DNA from: Vibrio penaeicida
Lineage (GTDB): Bacteria > Pseudomonadota > Gammaproteobacteria > Enterobacterales > Vibrionaceae
Length of the DNA: 64,000 nucleotides
Reading direction: 5' to 3'
NCBI RefSeq assembly: GCF_030689305.1
Contig: NZ_JAUYVM010000005.1
Location: 124,001 to 188,000 of the forward strand
The translations under genes and the position numbers were made by a program. Shown piece after piece: positions 8,624-18,558 of this stretch; within the stretch, counting starts at the first letter, position 1; every line of letters begins with the position of its first letter. A model generated the notes under the pieces. That model ran no database searches. It was not told the origin of the DNA and was given only the letters and a program-made list of their open reading frames with translations.

Positions 8624-9370
8624 ATGATTATTAACAAGTGGCGCACTACAACAGAGCGAATATTCGTGCCTAATTCAACTCTTTTGTCTGTCCTCAATCA
8701 ATTTCCGGGTTGCTGGGGCTGCAAAGATACAAACTCTAACTACGTATACGCGAGTGAATCGTTCAGTCAACTCGTAGGGTTAAACAACCATTCGGAGTGC
8801 ATAGGGCTTTCGGACTTTGATATCCCTTGCCCATCAACTATCTGCGCTCTCGATTTTCAGCGGCAAGACAAGCACGTCATGGAGACTCGACAGACCTTAA
8901 AGATCTTAGACATCCATCCATATCCAGACGGAAAATGGCGGGCCCATATCTTTACCAAATCTCCATGGATAAACGAAAACGGGGAAGTCCAAGGCGTTAT
9001 TTTTCACGGTCAAGAACTGGAAGATACCGCCATACTGGAAATTGGGCATTGGATTTGCCGGGCCACAGGGCAAAGCCTTAAAAGAGATGTCTACGTCAGT
9101 ACCATTTGCAGTACGCCCAAAAAAATTAACCAGCGAGAATCTCAAGTTCTTTTCTTTTTGTTATACGGGAAGAAACCTCAATTCATTTCAAACGCTATGA
9201 ACATTTCGGTGAAAACAGTAGAAGGACACGTTGCTCGGTTAAGGAACAAATTTGGAGCGAGAACAAAAAGTGAACTTATAGACCTAGCTTTAGATGAGGG
9301 GTTTGGCTCCATTATTCCTGAAAGCTTGTTGAATACGCAGATATCCGTTGTGCTTAGCCAAGTTACATAG
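8624..9370 (+). CDS. PAS-domain LuxR-type transcriptional regulator
   Basis: A 248-residue protein. Residues about 15-130 look like a PAS sensor (GCWGCKDTNSNYVYAS start, then a beta-rich end at WINENGEVQGVIFHG). Residues about 168-225 are a LuxR/FixJ helix-turn-helix (INQRESQVLFFLL, then NISVKTVEGHVARLRNKF). There is no receiver domain or acyl-homoserine-lactone domain. The gene stands alone, 56 bases after the terminator of the candidate RNA. The signal sensed and the targets are unknown. Confidence 0.85.
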   Translation: MIINKWRTTTERIFVPNSTLLSVLNQFPGCWGCKDTNSNYVYASESFSQLVGLNNHSECIGLSDFDIPCPSTICALDFQRQDKHVMETRQTLKILDIHPYPDGKWRAHIFTKSPWINENGEVQGVIFHGQELEDTAILEIGHWICRATGQSLKRDVYVSTICSTPKKINQRESQVLFFLLYGKKPQFISNAMNISVKTVEGHVARLRNKFGARTKSELIDLALDEGFGSIIPESLLNTQISVVLSQVT

Positions 9371-10440
9371 GCAACGCTTCGCTTCAAACCGTTAGATCCA
9401 TCTTGGCAATTTGTATTTTTAGCCAAATAGAAAAGATATCGAAATCCATTCAAAATACGAATAATTATTAAATAACAATAACTTAATAAAATAATACCTA
9501 TTAAGAAGTATCATCCGATAAATAAGTAGGACTTTTAAGGAAATCTGCAGCGTACGATGTATTAAAAATGTAAACAGTTCTACACATTTAAAAATAACAC
9601 CCCTAAAAGCTCGTTGACCTGTATATTTAGCTCAGACCACATTAGCCCACCACATTTTCCCTACACAAACATTTACAAACACAAAACAAAATTGAAGCAC
9701 AATTCGATACCTTAATTGATTAATAATGGTCAATTAGCGTCTTTTTCTACTCGAAACCCTTAAATGTAATATTTATTTACACTTAGAAGTTAAAGTTCCA
9801 AAAAACTCACCTAACCCTTTATTAAACATACTAATACCCATTCTTATTGAGCTAATTGAAAAACAATAAGATTCACTATTAATTCACATAAAACATATGA
9901 TTTGAGCTATATATTAAACTTTGACCCTTTAGAATAATAAATATAAGGCAAATCCAATATAAACATTAAATATCAATAAATTAAACAACAAAAACACATC
10001 AATAATCATGATGTATTTGCTTTATTTTACTCTAGTAAATTATTTTATGGAATGAAGATCAAATCTTTGTTTTTGATTTTGTACAAATATCATTGTGAGC
10101 CTTTTAGAAATTTTTCTATGCAAAAATAAACTTTATTATTCTCGTTGTGGACAAGAGAGGAACGAGACAGTAGTTCCGAACTTAATGTAATAACTTATTT
10201 GATGTACTTAAAAATTGGATTGTTATCGCTACATATAAAAGCCAAAAAATAGTTAGTTTTTAAAATCAATAAACATTAACCATTTAATATTATTGATTTT
10301 AACTTACAAAAACACAGAATTTTAATGTTAGAAATCTGTTTTATCTATTAAACATTTATTTCTCTTTGAGAAATAAGCGGGCTCTCTATGTCGCAATTAC
10401 TTGAAAATTAAATTTATTTCTTTTTACGAGTGGGTGAATA
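9371..10440. other. AT-rich gene-free kilobase
   Basis: About 1,070 bases, strikingly rich in A and T, with no credible open frame on either strand. It contains a short hairpin (CTCGTT at 10141 and AACGAG at 10161) and the longer inverted repeat listed separately. Such stretches are typical H-NS targets and often mark acquired DNA. The promoter of the secreted protein at 10441 must lie near its right end. Confidence 0.6.
10260..10302. repeat. 12-bp inverted repeat upstream of the lyase-like gene
   Basis: TTAAAATCAATA at 10260-10271 is exactly complementary to TATTGATTTTAA at 10291-10302, with a 19-base spacer. It lies about 140 bases before the next start codon. It may be a protein-binding site or an mRNA leader hairpin. 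Confidence 0.4.
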
Positions 10441-11205
10441 ATGATGAAAACTTTAACTTTATTATTAGTTGGAAGTGTATTTTCGGTAAGTGCGCAAGCG
10501 GCAAACATGTGGAAAACTGTATACGAACAGCTTGATTTAGGTGGACTAAAGACACCAAATGAAAAAGTTCATATAGAATGTCATTTCGACCTGCTCTCGG
10601 TGAACCTAACCAAAGATCATGACGTTACAAAATTAAAAATGAACAAAGCTCCAAACCGCAAACGTTGTGAGTTTGCAATAAAGGATGTCGTTAAGCGTGA
10701 TACCCCGTTTAAATTCTCTTTTGATTTCAAGACTAACGACAACTTTGCTCACTATAGCCAATGGCACAGCTACTTCCAGCTACATTCAGTACCAGATCAA
10801 GGTGAAGCGTGGCGCTGTCCAATCATGGCTCTTGAGTCTATAAACGGCACTTTGAGAATGTTCAACCGTTGGGATGAAAACCAAATATCAGTGACGAAGA
10901 ATGGGACATGTGGCGGTACTGGTAACTCAATCGAATACAGAAAGCTATTCAGCGATTACTACTACGAAGCAGACAGTTGGTATAATGTAGAAATCAGTGG
11001 TGAACTTTCTCATAACAAAGATGCATGCTTAACTGTAAAAATTAACGATGAGGTGCTATCCGATGTATGCGGTCCAAACACATTCAACGATATTCAAAAG
11101 CCTTACATCAAGTTCGGTATCTACAAACCAACTTCATGGGAAGTGGATAACGAAGAAATTGAATTAAGTGTTAAAAACATTCGTTATCACGAGCTAGCCA
11201 ACTAA
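10441..11205 (+). CDS. secreted polysaccharide-lyase-like protein (heparin-lyase fold)
   Basis: A 254-residue protein with signal peptide MMKTLTLLLVGSVFSVSAQA and at least six cysteines in the mature part (for example ECHF, RRC-type, WRCP, GTCGG, DACL, DVCG), suggesting disulfides. The middle reads HYSQWHSYFQLHS and the end WYNVEISG...YIKFGIYKP. This resembles the polysaccharide lyase family PF14099 (beta-jelly-roll, heparin lyase I-like), in which an sQWH strand and a final fKlGIYR strand are typical. Substrate and catalytic residues are not certain. ATG 10444 is an equal start choice. It sits alone behind an AT-rich kilobase and is followed by a strong terminator, consistent with an acquired single-gene unit. 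Confidence 0.6.
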   Translation: MMKTLTLLLVGSVFSVSAQAANMWKTVYEQLDLGGLKTPNEKVHIECHFDLLSVNLTKDHDVTKLKMNKAPNRKRCEFAIKDVVKRDTPFKFSFDFKTNDNFAHYSQWHSYFQLHSVPDQGEAWRCPIMALESINGTLRMFNRWDENQISVTKNGTCGGTGNSIEYRKLFSDYYYEADSWYNVEISGELSHNKDACLTVKINDEVLSDVCGPNTFNDIQKPYIKFGIYKPTSWEVDNEEIELSVKNIRYHELAN

Positions 11206-11224
11206 AAAGACATTTAAAAACACA

Positions 11225-11257
11225 ACGCCGCACTGACTTACAGTGCGGCGTTTTTTT
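11225..11257 (+). terminator. intrinsic terminator of the lyase-like gene
   Basis: ACGCCGCACTG (11225-11235) and CAGTGCGGCGT (11241-11251) form a perfect 11-bp stem around ACTTA, followed by a run of T. Confidence 0.92.
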
Positions 11258-11309
11258 ATGTTTTATACTCAAACGACATTTTTAAGCAGCATGAGTATAT
11301 TGAAACTCA

Positions 11310-11945
11310 TTATGGCGCAAGTCGGTCTATCGACCACTCATCATCATCGCGTGAAAATAAGAAGCGATCATGAAGGCGGTGTTCGCCACCTTGCCAAAAC
11401 TCCATGCTTTCCGGCTTCACTCGAAAACCACCCCAAAACGTTGGAACGGGAATTTCACCATTCTCAAACTGTTTTTTCACTTCCATATACTTGCTTATCA
11501 GCATGCTACGGGCAGATAATCGGCTACTTTGTTTACTGGCAATGGCGGCAATTTGGCTCTCTTTAGGCCTGGAACTGAAATATTTCATGTTCTCCATTGC
11601 TGTTAGCTTTTGAGCGACACCTGTCACATGCACTTGTCGTTCTAATGGGTGCCAAGGGAAGTGAAGACTGATCTTACTGTGATTATCGAGGTGTTGCGCC
11701 TTACGGCTACCTAAGTTGGTGTAAAATACAAATCCCTCTTTATCGACACTTTTCAACAACACAATTCTTTGGAAAGGCATGCCGTTTTCATCAACGGTCG
11801 CTACTGTCATCGCCGTCGGATCGGTCAATCCGGCGTCTACTGCTTGCTGAAGCCATAAATTAAATTGATCAATCGGATCAGATTTCAAATCTCGACGCCT
11901 TAAGCCGTCTTTTGTGTATTCACGGCGAATATCTGAAAGTTCCAT
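11310..11945 (-). CDS. pdxH: pyridoxamine 5'-phosphate oxidase
   Basis: A 211-residue protein matching PdxH in length and motifs: the N-terminal [16 protein letters not shown], the FMN/PLP-binding [18 protein letters not shown] and SRKAQHL, FHWHPL-type [14 protein letters not shown], and the C-terminal [15 protein letters not shown] with WSIDRLAP at the very end. It oxidises pyridoxamine or pyridoxine 5'-phosphate to pyridoxal 5'-phosphate with FMN and oxygen in the cytoplasm. It is a single gene, with the Lap operon diverging from it. Confidence 0.97.
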   Translation of the reverse strand: MELSDIRREYTKDGLRRRDLKSDPIDQFNLWLQQAVDAGLTDPTAMTVATVDENGMPFQRIVLLKSVDKEGFVFYTNLGSRKAQHLDNHSKISLHFPWHPLERQVHVTGVAQKLTAMENMKYFSSRPKESQIAAIASKQSSRLSARSMLISKYMEVKKQFENGEIPVPTFWGGFRVKPESMEFWQGGEHRLHDRFLFSRDDDEWSIDRLAP

Positions 11946-12237
11946 TTCGACTCCTTCTGGTTTCCGATGATTTTGCGCCTAAGGATATGGGAACTCAAGT
12001 CATTTTTCTTTCTGTTTTTCTATCCGCTATACGAATCCATCGAATTTAAAAACAAGCATTTTGAGGTAACTATCTGCCGCCTTGATATGTGAATATATTT
12101 AGCTGAGGTATAATTAAATGAACAACTTAACAATTTATTCATCAAATCCGAAGATTCACAAGCGTTAGCATGAAAATTGCTTCAAGATAAAACACACAAA
12201 TTTTTGTTGACCGTCTGATTTGTTGCAAGGGAAATAC

Positions 12238-13629
12238 ATGGACACCAAGAGCCTGAAAAAGCTGGACTCGAAAGAACTAGACTACGTGGATGATAAAACA
12301 GCCGCTTTACTTCTGAATACGCCAAGTAGTGCTAGAATTCTTCTTTGGGTGGTAGTGCTGTTTTTTGCTATTGCCATTGGGTGGGCTGCTTGGGCACAAA
12401 TTGATAAAGTAACCGTTGGTCAAGGTAAGGTGATCCCCTCTTCACAACTACAGGTGGTTCAAAACCTTGAAGGGGGATTGGTTAAGAAAATCCTTGTTCA
12501 TGAAGGTGAGATGGTAGAAAAAGGGCAACAGCTTCTTCTGATTGATGACACGAGGTTTCGTTCTGATTTTCGCGAAAGAGAACAGCAAGTTACTAACCTG
12601 ACTGCCAATGTACTGCAATTATCCGCATCCATCGCGAGTATTAAAATCCGTGAAGATTTAGACTCAGATAACTGGCAAGGCAGTGTTGTTATCGAAAACG
12701 ATAAACTGATCTTCCCAGAACAGCTGGCTGAAAACGATCCTCAATTGGTTGCGCGCCAATTTGCAGAATATCGTCAAGACCTCAATAATCTTAAAAATCA
12801 GGTATCCGTTCTTGATCAACAAGTAGAACAGAAACTTCAAGACCTCGTTGAAATCAAAGCTCGAGTGACCAACCTTCAGCGTAGCTACGATTTTGCTAAA
12901 AAAGAACTCGATATTACGAAGCCATTGGCAACAGAAGGCATCGTTCCTCGAATCGAGTTGCTAAAATTGGAACGACAACTCAACGATACGGGGCGAGAGC
13001 TCACATCTACTGAACTTAAAGTACCCGTGTTAACCTCCGCCATCCGCGAAGCTATTTTAAGCCGAATAGATGCCGCCCTAAAATTTCGTTCCGAACAACA
13101 AGAAAAACTCAACCAAGCACAAGACAAATTGTCATCGCTGACCGAATCAACGGTTGGGCTTGAAGACCGAGTGAACCGAACCATTGTCGTATCCCCTGTT
13201 ACTGGCACAATTAAAAAAATGCACACAAATACCGTAGGTGGCGTTATTCAACCTGGTATGGATTTAGTGGAAATTGTCCCAACCGAGGACACTCTGCTGG
13301 TCGAAGCAAAGATTGCCCCACAAGATATTGCCTTTTTAAGACCCGGTCTGCCTGCTATCGTTAAATTCAGTGCTTATGACTTTACTCGATACGGAGGGCT
13401 TGAAGGCATTTTGGAACACATCAGTGCTGATACCATCCAAGATGAAGAAGGCAACAGCTTTTACCTTGTTCGTGTACGGACTTTACAAGACAGTTTTGGT
13501 CATTCAGAACAGCTCCCAATCATTCCGGGGATGACGACCTCGGTCGATATAATAACGGGCAAACGTTCTGTTCTGGATTATCTATTGAAGCCTATTTCAC
13601 GCGCCCAACAAACGGCTTTGCGTGAATAA
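12238..13629 (+). CDS. lapC: HlyD-family membrane fusion protein of type I secretion (LapC-like)
   Basis: The start is ATG 12238, preceded by CAAGGG; an upstream TTG at 12220 would add six residues without a better binding site. The 463-residue product has one transmembrane segment (about residues 27-47), a biotinyl-lipoyl-like part (VVQNLEGGLVKKILVHEGE), long coiled coils (about 150-310), and a C-terminal HlyD domain (IVVSPVTGTIKKM... ending SVDIITGKRSVLDYLLKP). It links the inner-membrane ABC exporter to an outer-membrane TolC-type channel. The next three genes (LapG, LapD, ABC exporter) define the adhesin context. The TolC-type partner and the adhesin itself are not in the window. Confidence 0.88.
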   Translation: MDTKSLKKLDSKELDYVDDKTAALLLNTPSSARILLWVVVLFFAIAIGWAAWAQIDKVTVGQGKVIPSSQLQVVQNLEGGLVKKILVHEGEMVEKGQQLLLIDDTRFRSDFREREQQVTNLTANVLQLSASIASIKIREDLDSDNWQGSVVIENDKLIFPEQLAENDPQLVARQFAEYRQDLNNLKNQVSVLDQQVEQKLQDLVEIKARVTNLQRSYDFAKKELDITKPLATEGIVPRIELLKLERQLNDTGRELTSTELKVPVLTSAIREAILSRIDAALKFRSEQQEKLNQAQDKLSSLTESTVGLEDRVNRTIVVSPVTGTIKKMHTNTVGGVIQPGMDLVEIVPTEDTLLVEAKIAPQDIAFLRPGLPAIVKFSAYDFTRYGGLEGILEHISADTIQDEEGNSFYLVRVRTLQDSFGHSEQLPIIPGMTTSVDIITGKRSVLDYLLKPISRAQQTALRE

Positions 13630-13732
13630 ACCGGGGATTACATTGAATGCGATTCGGAGGAAACCATTGTCCTTTACCAACAATTTGGCTCGTAACATTA
13701 CCTCAAACACTCAGTGAACCGTCCTGATTTTG

Positions 13733-14413
13733 ATGGCGATTAACCGAATAAAAACAGGCGCATTATTGATGTGCCTGTTGTCACTTCCATTCACGTCAGT
13801 AGCTCTAAATACGAAAGAGCAGCGCTGGGTAGAGGCTGTTCGAGGCACATACGGTGATCGCGCAGCGAAGCGTGTTACTGCTTGGCGTAATGGCATTGCC
13901 GACTACCACAATTTGAAAGAAAAAGATCAACTTGAAGCCGTCAACAATTTCTTTAATCAGATGAATTTTGTCGACGACATAAACCTGTGGGGACGGAAAG
14001 ACTATTGGGCAACACCCCTAGAATTTCTAGGAAGCGCTGGTGGGGACTGTGAAGATTTCACAATTGCGAAGTATTTCTCATTGCTTGAGCTCGGCGTCCC
14101 AGATAAGAAGCTCCGCTTAGTGTACGTTAAAGCGATTGAATTAAATCAATTTCACATGGTTCTGGCCTATTACCGAACGCCAAGTTCGCAGCCTCTGATT
14201 TTGGATAACTTAATTGCAGACATTAAACCAGCATCGAAGCGCAGAGACTTACTGCCTATCTACAGTTTTAACGGTAAAAACCTATGGCTAATGAAAGAAA
14301 AAGCCAGTGGTAAGTTAGCAGGAAAATCCTCTCGCTTGAGCTTATGGAACGATTTACGCTCACGCGAACAAAAATTGAAATTAAATAAACCCATTATTAA
14401 TTATGATGAGTAA
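13733..14413 (+). CDS. lapG: periplasmic cysteine protease LapG
   Basis: A 226-residue bacterial transglutaminase-like protease (DUF920, peptidase C93) with signal peptide ending near TSVA/L. The catalytic triad can be seen: Cys in SAGGDCEDF (about 106), His in NQFHMVLAYY (about 141) and Asp in LILDNL (about 158). The calcium-site segment DDINLWGRKDYW precedes the Cys. LapG cuts the N-terminal anchor of LapA-type giant adhesins and so releases biofilm cells. The start is set at ATG 13733; TTG 13730 adds one residue, and no strong ribosome binding site is seen. It lies five bases before lapD, its inhibitor. Confidence 0.93.
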   Translation: MAINRIKTGALLMCLLSLPFTSVALNTKEQRWVEAVRGTYGDRAAKRVTAWRNGIADYHNLKEKDQLEAVNNFFNQMNFVDDINLWGRKDYWATPLEFLGSAGGDCEDFTIAKYFSLLELGVPDKKLRLVYVKAIELNQFHMVLAYYRTPSSQPLILDNLIADIKPASKRRDLLPIYSFNGKNLWLMKEKASGKLAGKSSRLSLWNDLRSREQKLKLNKPIINYDE

Positions 14414-14418
14414 GCACC

Positions 14419-16329
14419 ATGACACTATATAGACAGCTAGTCGCTTGGATGTTGGCAGTATTTCTACTGTTAATAACCTCGGTCTTTGCGATTGAGTTTA
14501 ACACCACACGGAATTTCTTAGAGCAAGCGCAACGCTCTGAGGTGAACAACACCATCAACACCGTCGGTCTCGCGTTAGCGCCTTATCTTGAAAACCAGGA
14601 TGAAGTTGCCGTGGAGTCGGTTATAAACGCCTTGTTTGATGGCAGCTCATATTCCGCAGTCAGGCTCATCTTCCTTAGTAACGACAAGGAAATAGTTCGA
14701 ACCTACCCTATTAAGAATCACGACATTCCTGACTGGTTCACGAATTTGGATTTGTTTAGAACAATTCACGATCGTCGAGTCGTGACCAGCGGGTGGCTCC
14801 AATTGGCAGAAGTGGAAATCATCAGCCATCCGGGCGATGCCTACTTCCAACTTTGGCAGGCTCTTACCAGCTTAGTCACACTATTTACAGGAATATTCAT
14901 CATTGGTGCGGTGGTGATTTCTGCGGTAGTGAGACGCGCATTAACCCCGCTAACACTCATCATTCAGAAAATGAAAGAAGTCGCCAACAATCACTTTGGT
15001 GAACCACTTGAGCGCCCACAAACTCGAGACTTGATTGCCGTCGTCGATGGTATTAATGCCATGTCTGCCCAAGTTGAAAAAAGCTTTAAAGCGCAAGCAA
15101 GAGAAGCCCAACAGTTACGTGAAAGAGCGTACATGGATCCTGTATCACATCTGGGTAACCGTTCATTCTTCATTGGTCAGCTAAACACATGGTTAAGCGA
15201 ATCCGCAATAGGCGGTGTGGCTATCTTGCAAGCAACCTTTATAAAAGAAGCGTACGACGATGAAGGCTACGAAATTGGTGACAGCCTCGTTAAAGAGTTG
15301 GCAGACTTGCTTAGAGCGACGACCTCGTCTCCAGATGTCACCATAGCACGTATCAATACCGCAGAATTTGGTTTCATCCTCCCTAACTTAGAGGAAAGTG
15401 AATTGCGCATGGTGTCGGAAAGCATCATGAACTATACCCAAGATATTCGACCAGATCCGACAGGTACCGCGCCATCCGCCGCTTTCTTAGGCGTGGTGTA
15501 CAATGAAAACCGCAAGAATACGACTGAGATTCTGTCACTCGTCGATAACGCATTGTCGAAAGCACACGCGCATCCAGAGAAAACATACGGTCTCGTTACT
15601 GATGAACAAAACCATGTCCTACTTGGTAAACAGCAGTGGCGTACTTTGGTTGAAGAAGCCATCAGTAATCAATGGGTTGAATTTAAGTTACAGACTGCAA
15701 ATACGACAACAGGAGCAACGTATCACCGAGAGGTTTTCTCTGCTATTGAGAAAAATGGTGAGCGCTTCACCGCCAACCAATATCTTTTTGCTTTAGAGCA
15801 GTTAAATGCCGGTCACATCTTTGACCAATACGTTATCGTAGCCATGCTAGATAAGCTTCGTAGCCGAGAGGTCACGGATACATTAGCAATTAACTTAACC
15901 ATCAGCAGTGTGACCGAGCCAAGCTTTATTCGTTGGTTAACTCAAACGCTGACTAAGAACGGTGCGCTCGCAAGTAAACTGCATTTTGAGATTCCTGAAT
16001 CCTGCTTCATCAACCACCAGCACCACACCGCTTTAATTTGTCATGCTATTCGCAGCGCTGGAGCGGATTTTGGTGTGGATAATTACGGTCGTCATTTCCA
16101 CTCTTTGGAATACATCAATGAATTTAGACCAGCTTACGTCAAGCTGGATTACCTTTACACCCACCAAATTGATGATGAGAAGCAGAAGTACACACTTACT
16201 TCAATTTCTCGAACTGCGCATAACCTTGGTATAAAAACCATCGCTTCGCGTGTAGAAACACAAGCACAGCTGGATTTTCTTTCTGAGCACTTTATTGAAG
16301 CATTCCAAGGCTTCATTGTTGATAAATAA
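14419..16329 (+). CDS. lapD: c-di-GMP receptor LapD
   Basis: A 636-residue inner-membrane protein: TM 1 (8-26), periplasmic LapD/MoxY domain (27-148), TM 2 (150-172), HAMP (about 172-225), GGDEF (about 235-395) and EAL (about 400-636). Both output domains are degenerate: NTAEF (313-317) stands where GGDEF should be and REVFSAI replaces the EAL motif. This is what is expected of LapD, which binds c-di-GMP in its EAL domain without turning it over, and then sequesters LapG in the periplasm. It sits directly after lapG. So high c-di-GMP should keep the adhesin on the surface. Confidence 0.93.
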   Translation: MTLYRQLVAWMLAVFLLLITSVFAIEFNTTRNFLEQAQRSEVNNTINTVGLALAPYLENQDEVAVESVINALFDGSSYSAVRLIFLSNDKEIVRTYPIKNHDIPDWFTNLDLFRTIHDRRVVTSGWLQLAEVEIISHPGDAYFQLWQALTSLVTLFTGIFIIGAVVISAVVRRALTPLTLIIQKMKEVANNHFGEPLERPQTRDLIAVVDGINAMSAQVEKSFKAQAREAQQLRERAYMDPVSHLGNRSFFIGQLNTWLSESAIGGVAILQATFIKEAYDDEGYEIGDSLVKELADLLRATTSSPDVTIARINTAEFGFILPNLEESELRMVSESIMNYTQDIRPDPTGTAPSAAFLGVVYNENRKNTTEILSLVDNALSKAHAHPEKTYGLVTDEQNHVLLGKQQWRTLVEEAISNQWVEFKLQTANTTTGATYHREVFSAIEKNGERFTANQYLFALEQLNAGHIFDQYVIVAMLDKLRSREVTDTLAINLTISSVTEPSFIRWLTQTLTKNGALASKLHFEIPESCFINHQHHTALICHAIRSAGADFGVDNYGRHFHSLEYINEFRPAYVKLDYLYTHQIDDEKQKYTLTSISRTAHNLGIKTIASRVETQAQLDFLSEHFIEAFQGFIVDK

Positions 16330-16348
16330 GTTTTAAGGTCTATCAAGG

Positions 16349-18460
16349 ATGCAAGATCCGTTGTTGAACTCGCTGGTGTACATTAGCCGTTACTATGGCA
16401 TGTCGAATTCACCAGAAGCACTCGTAAGTGGCCTACCGTTAGCAGACGGTAAGCTGACACCGTTCCTCTTTCCCCGCTCAGCAGAAAGAGCGGGGTTAGT
16501 TGCCCGTGAAAATCGCACTGAATTTGAAGGAATACCAGAACTTATTCTGCCAGCAGTCTTGCTTCTTAAAGGGGGAGACGCTTGTGTACTGGTGAGCATT
16601 AACCGCGAAACACAAGAAGCGGAAGTGGTGACATCAGATTCCCACCTAATGCCAATTTCGCTGCCTCTTGAGGAATTGAAGCAGCTGTATACAGGGCGCT
16701 ACTTTCTAGTTAAAAAGCAATTTCGCTACGACGAACGCTCTCCAGAAGTACTGAAACCACGTGATGGTCATTGGTTTTGGAGCACCTTGCTGGAATCCAA
16801 ACACATCTACCGCGATGTATTAATTGCTTCCATTCTGATCAACCTGTTTGCCATTGCCGCCCCTATGTTTACGCGATTGGTATACGACAAAGTGGTGCCT
16901 AACCTTGCGTTCGAATCCCTGTGGGTATTAGCGTCTGGTATTTTTGTTGTCTTCCTTTTCGACTTTCTTCTTAAGCTGCTGCGAAGTTACTTCATTGATG
17001 TTGCGGGAAAGAAATCCGATATTCTGATTTCATCGAAATTATTCAGCAAAGTCATGGGTATTCGAATGGAGTCACGCCCAGCCTCTGTGGGCGCATTTGC
17101 AAGACACTTACAAGAATTTGAATCGATCCGAGAGTTTTTTACCTCTGCGACTGTCTCTTCATTGATCGACCTCCCATTTGCTTTGCTGTTTTTGGTAGTC
17201 ATTTGGTTAGTGGCTGGGAACTTGGTGATCGTGCCTATAGTCGGAATCCTTATTCTGATCATTCATTCAATGCTTATCCAAGGCCCTTTGAGAAAGAGCA
17301 TCGAAGAAGGATCGCGTTTAGCTTCACAAAAATACGCCAACCTTATCGAAAGCCTTGCAGGGCTAGAAACCGTCAAAGTTTTTGGTGCGCAAAGCCAATT
17401 CCAATACCGCTGGGAAGAAGCGGTAGCGCATATGGCAAACTGGAATATCAAAAGCCGTCGTATTACCGATTCGATTCAAAACGCGGCGGGTTTTATTCAG
17501 CAAACGGCAAATGTCGGCATGATCATTGTGGGTGTATACCTGATTGCGGAAGGTGAGCTGAGTATGGGTGGGTTAATCGCCGCCACTATGCTGAGCGGAC
17601 GTGCTGTCGGTCCTCTCGTGCAACTTTCGCTGCTTTCTACCCGATACAACCAAGCCAAATCTTCTATGACCATCATCGAACAAGTGATGTCTATGCCCGA
17701 GGAGCAAGAGGAAGGAAAGCGTTATATCCATCGGCCAATCATTCAAGGAAAGATTGAGCTCGACCGCGTGACATTTCACTATCCAGACTCCGATCTCGCT
17801 TCAGTTCGAGACGTGAGTATCTGCATCAATCCGGGTGAAAAAGTGGCGATCATTGGTCGTATTGGTTCTGGTAAAACAACGATAGAGCGCCTCATTATGG
17901 GACTCTACCAGCCCACTGAAGGCAATGTCCGAATAGACGATACGGATATCGCGCAGCTGCACCACGCTGATGTACGCCGCAACATTGGTTGTGTACCGCA
18001 AGATATCACTCTGTTCTTTGGCTCAATTAGAGACAACATTACACTTGGTCAACCTTTAGTGGATGACAGAGAAGTACTGGATGCGGCAAACCGAGGTGGT
18101 GTCACCGTATTTACTCAACAAGACCCAGCTGGGCTCGAAAGGCAGGTAGGTGAAGGTGGCCTTCTACTGTCTGGCGGTCAGCGTCAATCCGTTGCCATAT
18201 CGCGAGCGTTCCTTGGCAGACCTCCGGTTCTACTCATGGATGAACCAACCAGTTCTATGGATAACCGTTCCGAAATGCACATCAAACATCAGCTTGTTAA
18301 TCTGAAAAAGAGCGAGACACTGATTTTGATTACGCACAAAACCTCAATGCTCGATGTCGTAGATCGTGTGATTGTAATGGAAAAAGGGGCAGTAATCGCC
18401 GACGGACCGAAAGAGCAAGTTCTCAACAGCTTAAAACAAGGTCGTGTGAAAGCATCATAG
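16349..18460 (+). CDS. lapB: type I secretion ABC exporter (LapB-like)
   Basis: A 703-residue ABC exporter: an N-terminal C39-peptidase-like domain (1-130) that has no catalytic Cys at its start, as in RTX/LapB exporters that do not process their cargo; a six-helix membrane domain (about 150-430); and an ATPase (about 470-700) with Walker A IGRIGSGKTT, signature LLSGGQRQ and Walker B VLLMDEPT. It is the last gene of the four-gene operon and is followed by a terminator. It would export a large adhesin with the HlyD-type protein at 12238-13629. Confidence 0.9.
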   Translation: MQDPLLNSLVYISRYYGMSNSPEALVSGLPLADGKLTPFLFPRSAERAGLVARENRTEFEGIPELILPAVLLLKGGDACVLVSINRETQEAEVVTSDSHLMPISLPLEELKQLYTGRYFLVKKQFRYDERSPEVLKPRDGHWFWSTLLESKHIYRDVLIASILINLFAIAAPMFTRLVYDKVVPNLAFESLWVLASGIFVVFLFDFLLKLLRSYFIDVAGKKSDILISSKLFSKVMGIRMESRPASVGAFARHLQEFESIREFFTSATVSSLIDLPFALLFLVVIWLVAGNLVIVPIVGILILIIHSMLIQGPLRKSIEEGSRLASQKYANLIESLAGLETVKVFGAQSQFQYRWEEAVAHMANWNIKSRRITDSIQNAAGFIQQTANVGMIIVGVYLIAEGELSMGGLIAATMLSGRAVGPLVQLSLLSTRYNQAKSSMTIIEQVMSMPEEQEEGKRYIHRPIIQGKIELDRVTFHYPDSDLASVRDVSICINPGEKVAIIGRIGSGKTTIERLIMGLYQPTEGNVRIDDTDIAQLHHADVRRNIGCVPQDITLFFGSIRDNITLGQPLVDDREVLDAANRGGVTVFTQQDPAGLERQVGEGGLLLSGGQRQSVAISRAFLGRPPVLLMDEPTSSMDNRSEMHIKHQLVNLKKSETLILITHKTSMLDVVDRVIVMEKGAVIADGPKEQVLNSLKQGRVKAS

Positions 18461-18507
18461 TGCTGAGCCTACAGCATATACTGATGCCAACATCTATTTG
18501 TGAATTC

Positions 18508-18535
18508 AGCCCTCTCTAACCGAGAGGGCTTTTTT
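18508..18535 (+). terminator. terminator of the Lap operon
   Basis: AGCCCTCTC and GAGAGGGCT (18508-18516 and 18522-18530) with loop TAACC, followed by TTTTT. Confidence 0.9.
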
Positions 18536-18558
18536 AATTTAATCTATACCCTGCATCA

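Noticed and set aside
9371..10440. Genes hidden in the AT-rich kilobase
   Set aside because: Stops are frequent in all frames and no start with a ribosome binding site opens a reasonable frame.
11243..11566. 107-residue frame opposite pdxH
   Set aside because: Antisense to a certain gene and starting in the terminator of the previous gene.
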